DNA from: Lachnospiraceae bacterium UBA2860
GTDB lineage: Bacteria > Bacillota > Clostridia > Lachnospirales > Lachnospiraceae
NCBI GenBank assembly: GCA_002350625.1
Contig: DEFE01000047.1
Coordinates: forward strand, 1,258-17,824
DNA: 16,567 nucleotides
Direction: 5' to 3'
This document shows, piece after piece, positions 14,763 to 16,567 of this stretch. Position numbers and translations under genes: made by a program. The notes beneath the pieces were generated by a model. It was not told the origin of the DNA. It saw only the letters and a program-made list of their open reading frames with translations, and made no database searches. Position 1 is the first letter of the stretch. Each line of letters opens with the position of its first letter.

Positions 14763-14790
14763 TGCTCCGGCGGCTGCCGGGGCATTCTTT
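14763..14790 (+). terminator. rho-independent terminator after the small membrane protein gene
   Basis: TGCTCCGGC (14763-14771) pairs with GCCGGGGCA (14776-14784), one G-T wobble, around a GGCT loop and is followed by TTCTTT. It is a standard intrinsic terminator 20 bases after the stop codon and separates this gene from rlmD. Confidence 0.8.
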
Positions 14791-14819
14791 ATGCTTTCAA
14801 AGCGAGGAACTGACCGCAA

Positions 14820-16292
14820 ATGAAAAGAAAAGATGTTGGAACAGCATTCATTACGCGTGTAGATTATCCTAATAAAGGACGCTTCACGATCGAAGAGACA
14901 GGAGAGCAGGGCATCGTCAAGAACACGATCCCCGGGCAGACCGTCCGCTTCCGCGTCTACAAAAAGCACGGCGGCCTGATCTACGGGAACCGGCTTGAAG
15001 TGACAGAGCCGTCTCCGCTTGAGACGCGGGCGCCTCTCTGCGACAACTTCGGCCTGTGCGGGGGCTGCCTCTACCAGACAATGCCCTATGCTTCACAGCT
15101 TGAGATGAAGGTGGAACAGATGCAGCGGCTTCTTTCCGATGTGCTGTCGGAAGACACTCTGTTTGACGGCATTAAAGCGAGCCCGCACGAGCTGGAGTAC
15201 AGAAATAAACTCGATCTGTCCTTTGGCGACGCTGTGGCGGGAGGCCCGCTGACGCTCGGCATGCACAAAATGGCAACGCGCTATACGGTGCTCGATGCGG
15301 ACAGCTGCGTGCTGGCCCACCCGGATCTGCGCGCCATTCTTAAGGAAGTGCGCGCATTCTGTGCAGAAGAGAAACTGCCGCATTATAACAAGCTCAGCCA
15401 TATCGGCTTTCTGCGCTATCTGATGCTCAGACGCTCGGAGACGAGCGGCGAGATTCTCATGGTGCTCGCAGCTTCCTCCCAGATGGAGGTTGATTTTTCA
15501 CCGCTTGTGGACCGCCTGCTCGCACTGCCGCTCGCCGGATCGTTTGCCGGGATTTTTCACGCCGTCGACGACCGGTACGCAGATGCCCTGATCGCGGACG
15601 AAGTGCGCTGCCTCTATGGCCGCGACTATTTCTACGAGAGCCTGCTCGGCCTCAGATTTAAGGTGACATTGTTTTCTTTCTTCCAGACCAACACGAAGGG
15701 CGCTGAGGTTCTGTACGACACCGTGCGGTCCTATGTGCGGCAGAGCCGTGCGGAAACAGCCGGAGAGAAGCCGGTACTTTATGATTTATACTGCGGAACC
15801 GGTACGATCGCTCAAATCATGGCAGAGGAATCTTCGCGCGTATACGGGATCGAGCTTGTGGAAGAGGCTGTGGAAGCGGCCAGGCGAAACGCTGAGCTCA
15901 ACGGCCTCACGAACTGCACGTTCCTTTCAGGGGACGTCTTTGAGACGCTCCCGCAGATCCCGGAAAAACCTGACTATGTGATTCTTGATCCGCCGCGGGA
16001 AGGCGTGCATGAAAAGGCGCTGCGCAAGATTCTGGATTACGGCATTTCCGACATGGTATACATTTCCTGCAAAGCTTCGAGTTTTGCGGAGAATATGCGC
16101 TATCTGAAAAAACAAGGGTGGAAAATACGGCGGTATACGTTGGTGGATATGTTCCCGGAAACACAGCACATCGAGACGGTTTGCCTTTTGTCCCAACAAT
16201 TCTACTCGACCAATTCTGATCTCAGACACTCAAATTTCTTTTTGTCAATCAAAGGATCCGAATCAGGACCATATAGCAAACGGTTCCTGTAA
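14820..16292 (+). CDS. rlmD: 23S rRNA (uracil-5-)-methyltransferase, RlmD/RumA type
   Basis: SAM-dependent m5U RNA methyltransferase, probably of 23S rRNA U1939 (clostridial paralogues of this family, such as RlmCD, cannot be separated by eye). The 490-residue protein has an N-terminal TRAM-like domain (about 1-63) and four Fe-S cysteines C74, C80, C83 and C163. The SAM motif is YDLYCGTGTI (321-330), with DPPREG (390-395), and the catalytic cysteine is C417 in YISCKASS. The usual SCNP/SCKP proline is Ala here. Conserved homology ends near IETVCLLSQQ (451-460); the last 30 residues are unlike the family and come from a less GC-rich stretch. GAGGA lies about 11 bases before ATG 14820. The 3' end overlaps the convergent azlD by 44 bases. 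Confidence 0.9.
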   Translation: MKRKDVGTAFITRVDYPNKGRFTIEETGEQGIVKNTIPGQTVRFRVYKKHGGLIYGNRLEVTEPSPLETRAPLCDNFGLCGGCLYQTMPYASQLEMKVEQMQRLLSDVLSEDTLFDGIKASPHELEYRNKLDLSFGDAVAGGPLTLGMHKMATRYTVLDADSCVLAHPDLRAILKEVRAFCAEEKLPHYNKLSHIGFLRYLMLRRSETSGEILMVLAASSQMEVDFSPLVDRLLALPLAGSFAGIFHAVDDRYADALIADEVRCLYGRDYFYESLLGLRFKVTLFSFFQTNTKGAEVLYDTVRSYVRQSRAETAGEKPVLYDLYCGTGTIAQIMAEESSRVYGIELVEEAVEAARRNAELNGLTNCTFLSGDVFETLPQIPEKPDYVILDPPREGVHEKALRKILDYGISDMVYISCKASSFAENMRYLKKQGWKIRRYTLVDMFPETQHIETVCLLSQQFYSTNSDLRHSNFFLSIKGSESGPYSKRFL

Positions 16293-16563
16293 TAATCGAC
16301 AGGTACATATTGCTCCTTAGGATCTGAAGGCAGACGACCAGGCAGCATGCGGTCAATTCAGGAATGCCGAAGGGCGTATGAATAACGTCTGTATTTCGGA
16401 GGCAGTACGCTACGAGGATCGTCATGATGGCGGGGGGCAGTGTCTTTCCGAGATACTGCATCACTTTGGGCAGGGGCCTGTTTCCAAAGATCAAAAAGGG
16501 AACTGCCCGCAGCGACCATGTTACAACGGCAACCACGGCAATGCCCGCGGCAGGATAAAGCAT
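16249..16563 (-). CDS. azlD: AzlD-like branched-chain amino acid transport subunit, N-terminus at window edge
   Basis: Small inner-membrane protein of about 104 residues that works with AzlC as an exporter of branched-chain amino acids or analogues. Three to four hydrophobic segments are visible. The family features are the N-terminal TWSLRAVPFLIF (an R-A-x-P-F motif), LGKTLPPAIMTILVAYCLRN in the middle, and a short hydrophobic C-terminal segment. The ATG at 16563-16561 gives a normal length, but the frame stays open to the window edge, so a slightly longer start cannot be excluded. The edge reads TGATATG on this strand, which could be the stop of an upstream azlC one base before azlD, an inference that needs flanking sequence. 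It converges on and overlaps rlmD. Confidence 0.85.
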   Translation of the reverse strand: MLYPAAGIAVVAVVTWSLRAVPFLIFGNRPLPKVMQYLGKTLPPAIMTILVAYCLRNTDVIHTPFGIPELTACCLVVCLQILRSNMYLSIITGTVCYMVLIRIL

Positions 16564-16567
16564 ATCA

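Overview
The window looks like a chromosomal segment of a moderately GC-rich member of the Clostridia, most likely Lachnospiraceae or a close relative. The reasons are purine-rich ribosome binding sites, the LL-diaminopimelate aminotransferase route to meso-DAP, the tig-clpP-clpX-engB block, a group II ECF energizing module beside truA, a clostridial-type citrate synthase and an AzlD-like permease subunit. No phage, transposon, CRISPR, tRNA or rRNA signal was seen. The taxonomic call is inference from gene content; no search was run.

Left part (1-4217, + strand): the 3' end of a COG2426 small membrane exporter, a class I SAM methyltransferase, dapF, dapL and a DJ-1/PfpI protein, closed by an imperfect hairpin terminator. 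dapL makes LL-DAP in one step from tetrahydrodipicolinate and DapF epimerises it to meso-DAP for lysine and peptidoglycan. A nested inverted repeat lies between the methyltransferase and dapF. Base use seems to change inside dapL.

Middle part (4214-12814, + strand): an extended -10 promoter drives tig, with clpP following after 2 bases from a TTG start. A perfect 11-bp hairpin separates clpP from clpX. Then come engB, ecfA1, ecfA2, ecfT, truA and a secreted CbiK-like chelatase, all closely packed. The first half handles protein folding, proteolysis and ribosome assembly. The second half supplies two ATPases and the T subunit of a vitamin/metal uptake system whose substrate-binding S subunits must be encoded elsewhere.

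Right part (12831-16567): citrate synthase on the - strand, reading toward the chelatase. It is divergent from a small acidic single-span membrane protein and the 23S rRNA methyltransferase gene rlmD. rlmD converges on and overlaps azlD (- strand), which runs to the window edge. The gltA upstream region is the most structured non-coding DNA here: a near-consensus promoter whose -35 box sits inside a perfect 17-bp palindrome, followed by a second inverted repeat at the predicted 5' end of the mRNA.

I did not find a clear new defence or mobile system. The best leads are the exported chelatase-like protein with a displaced metal-ligand histidine and the palindrome-loaded gltA promoter.
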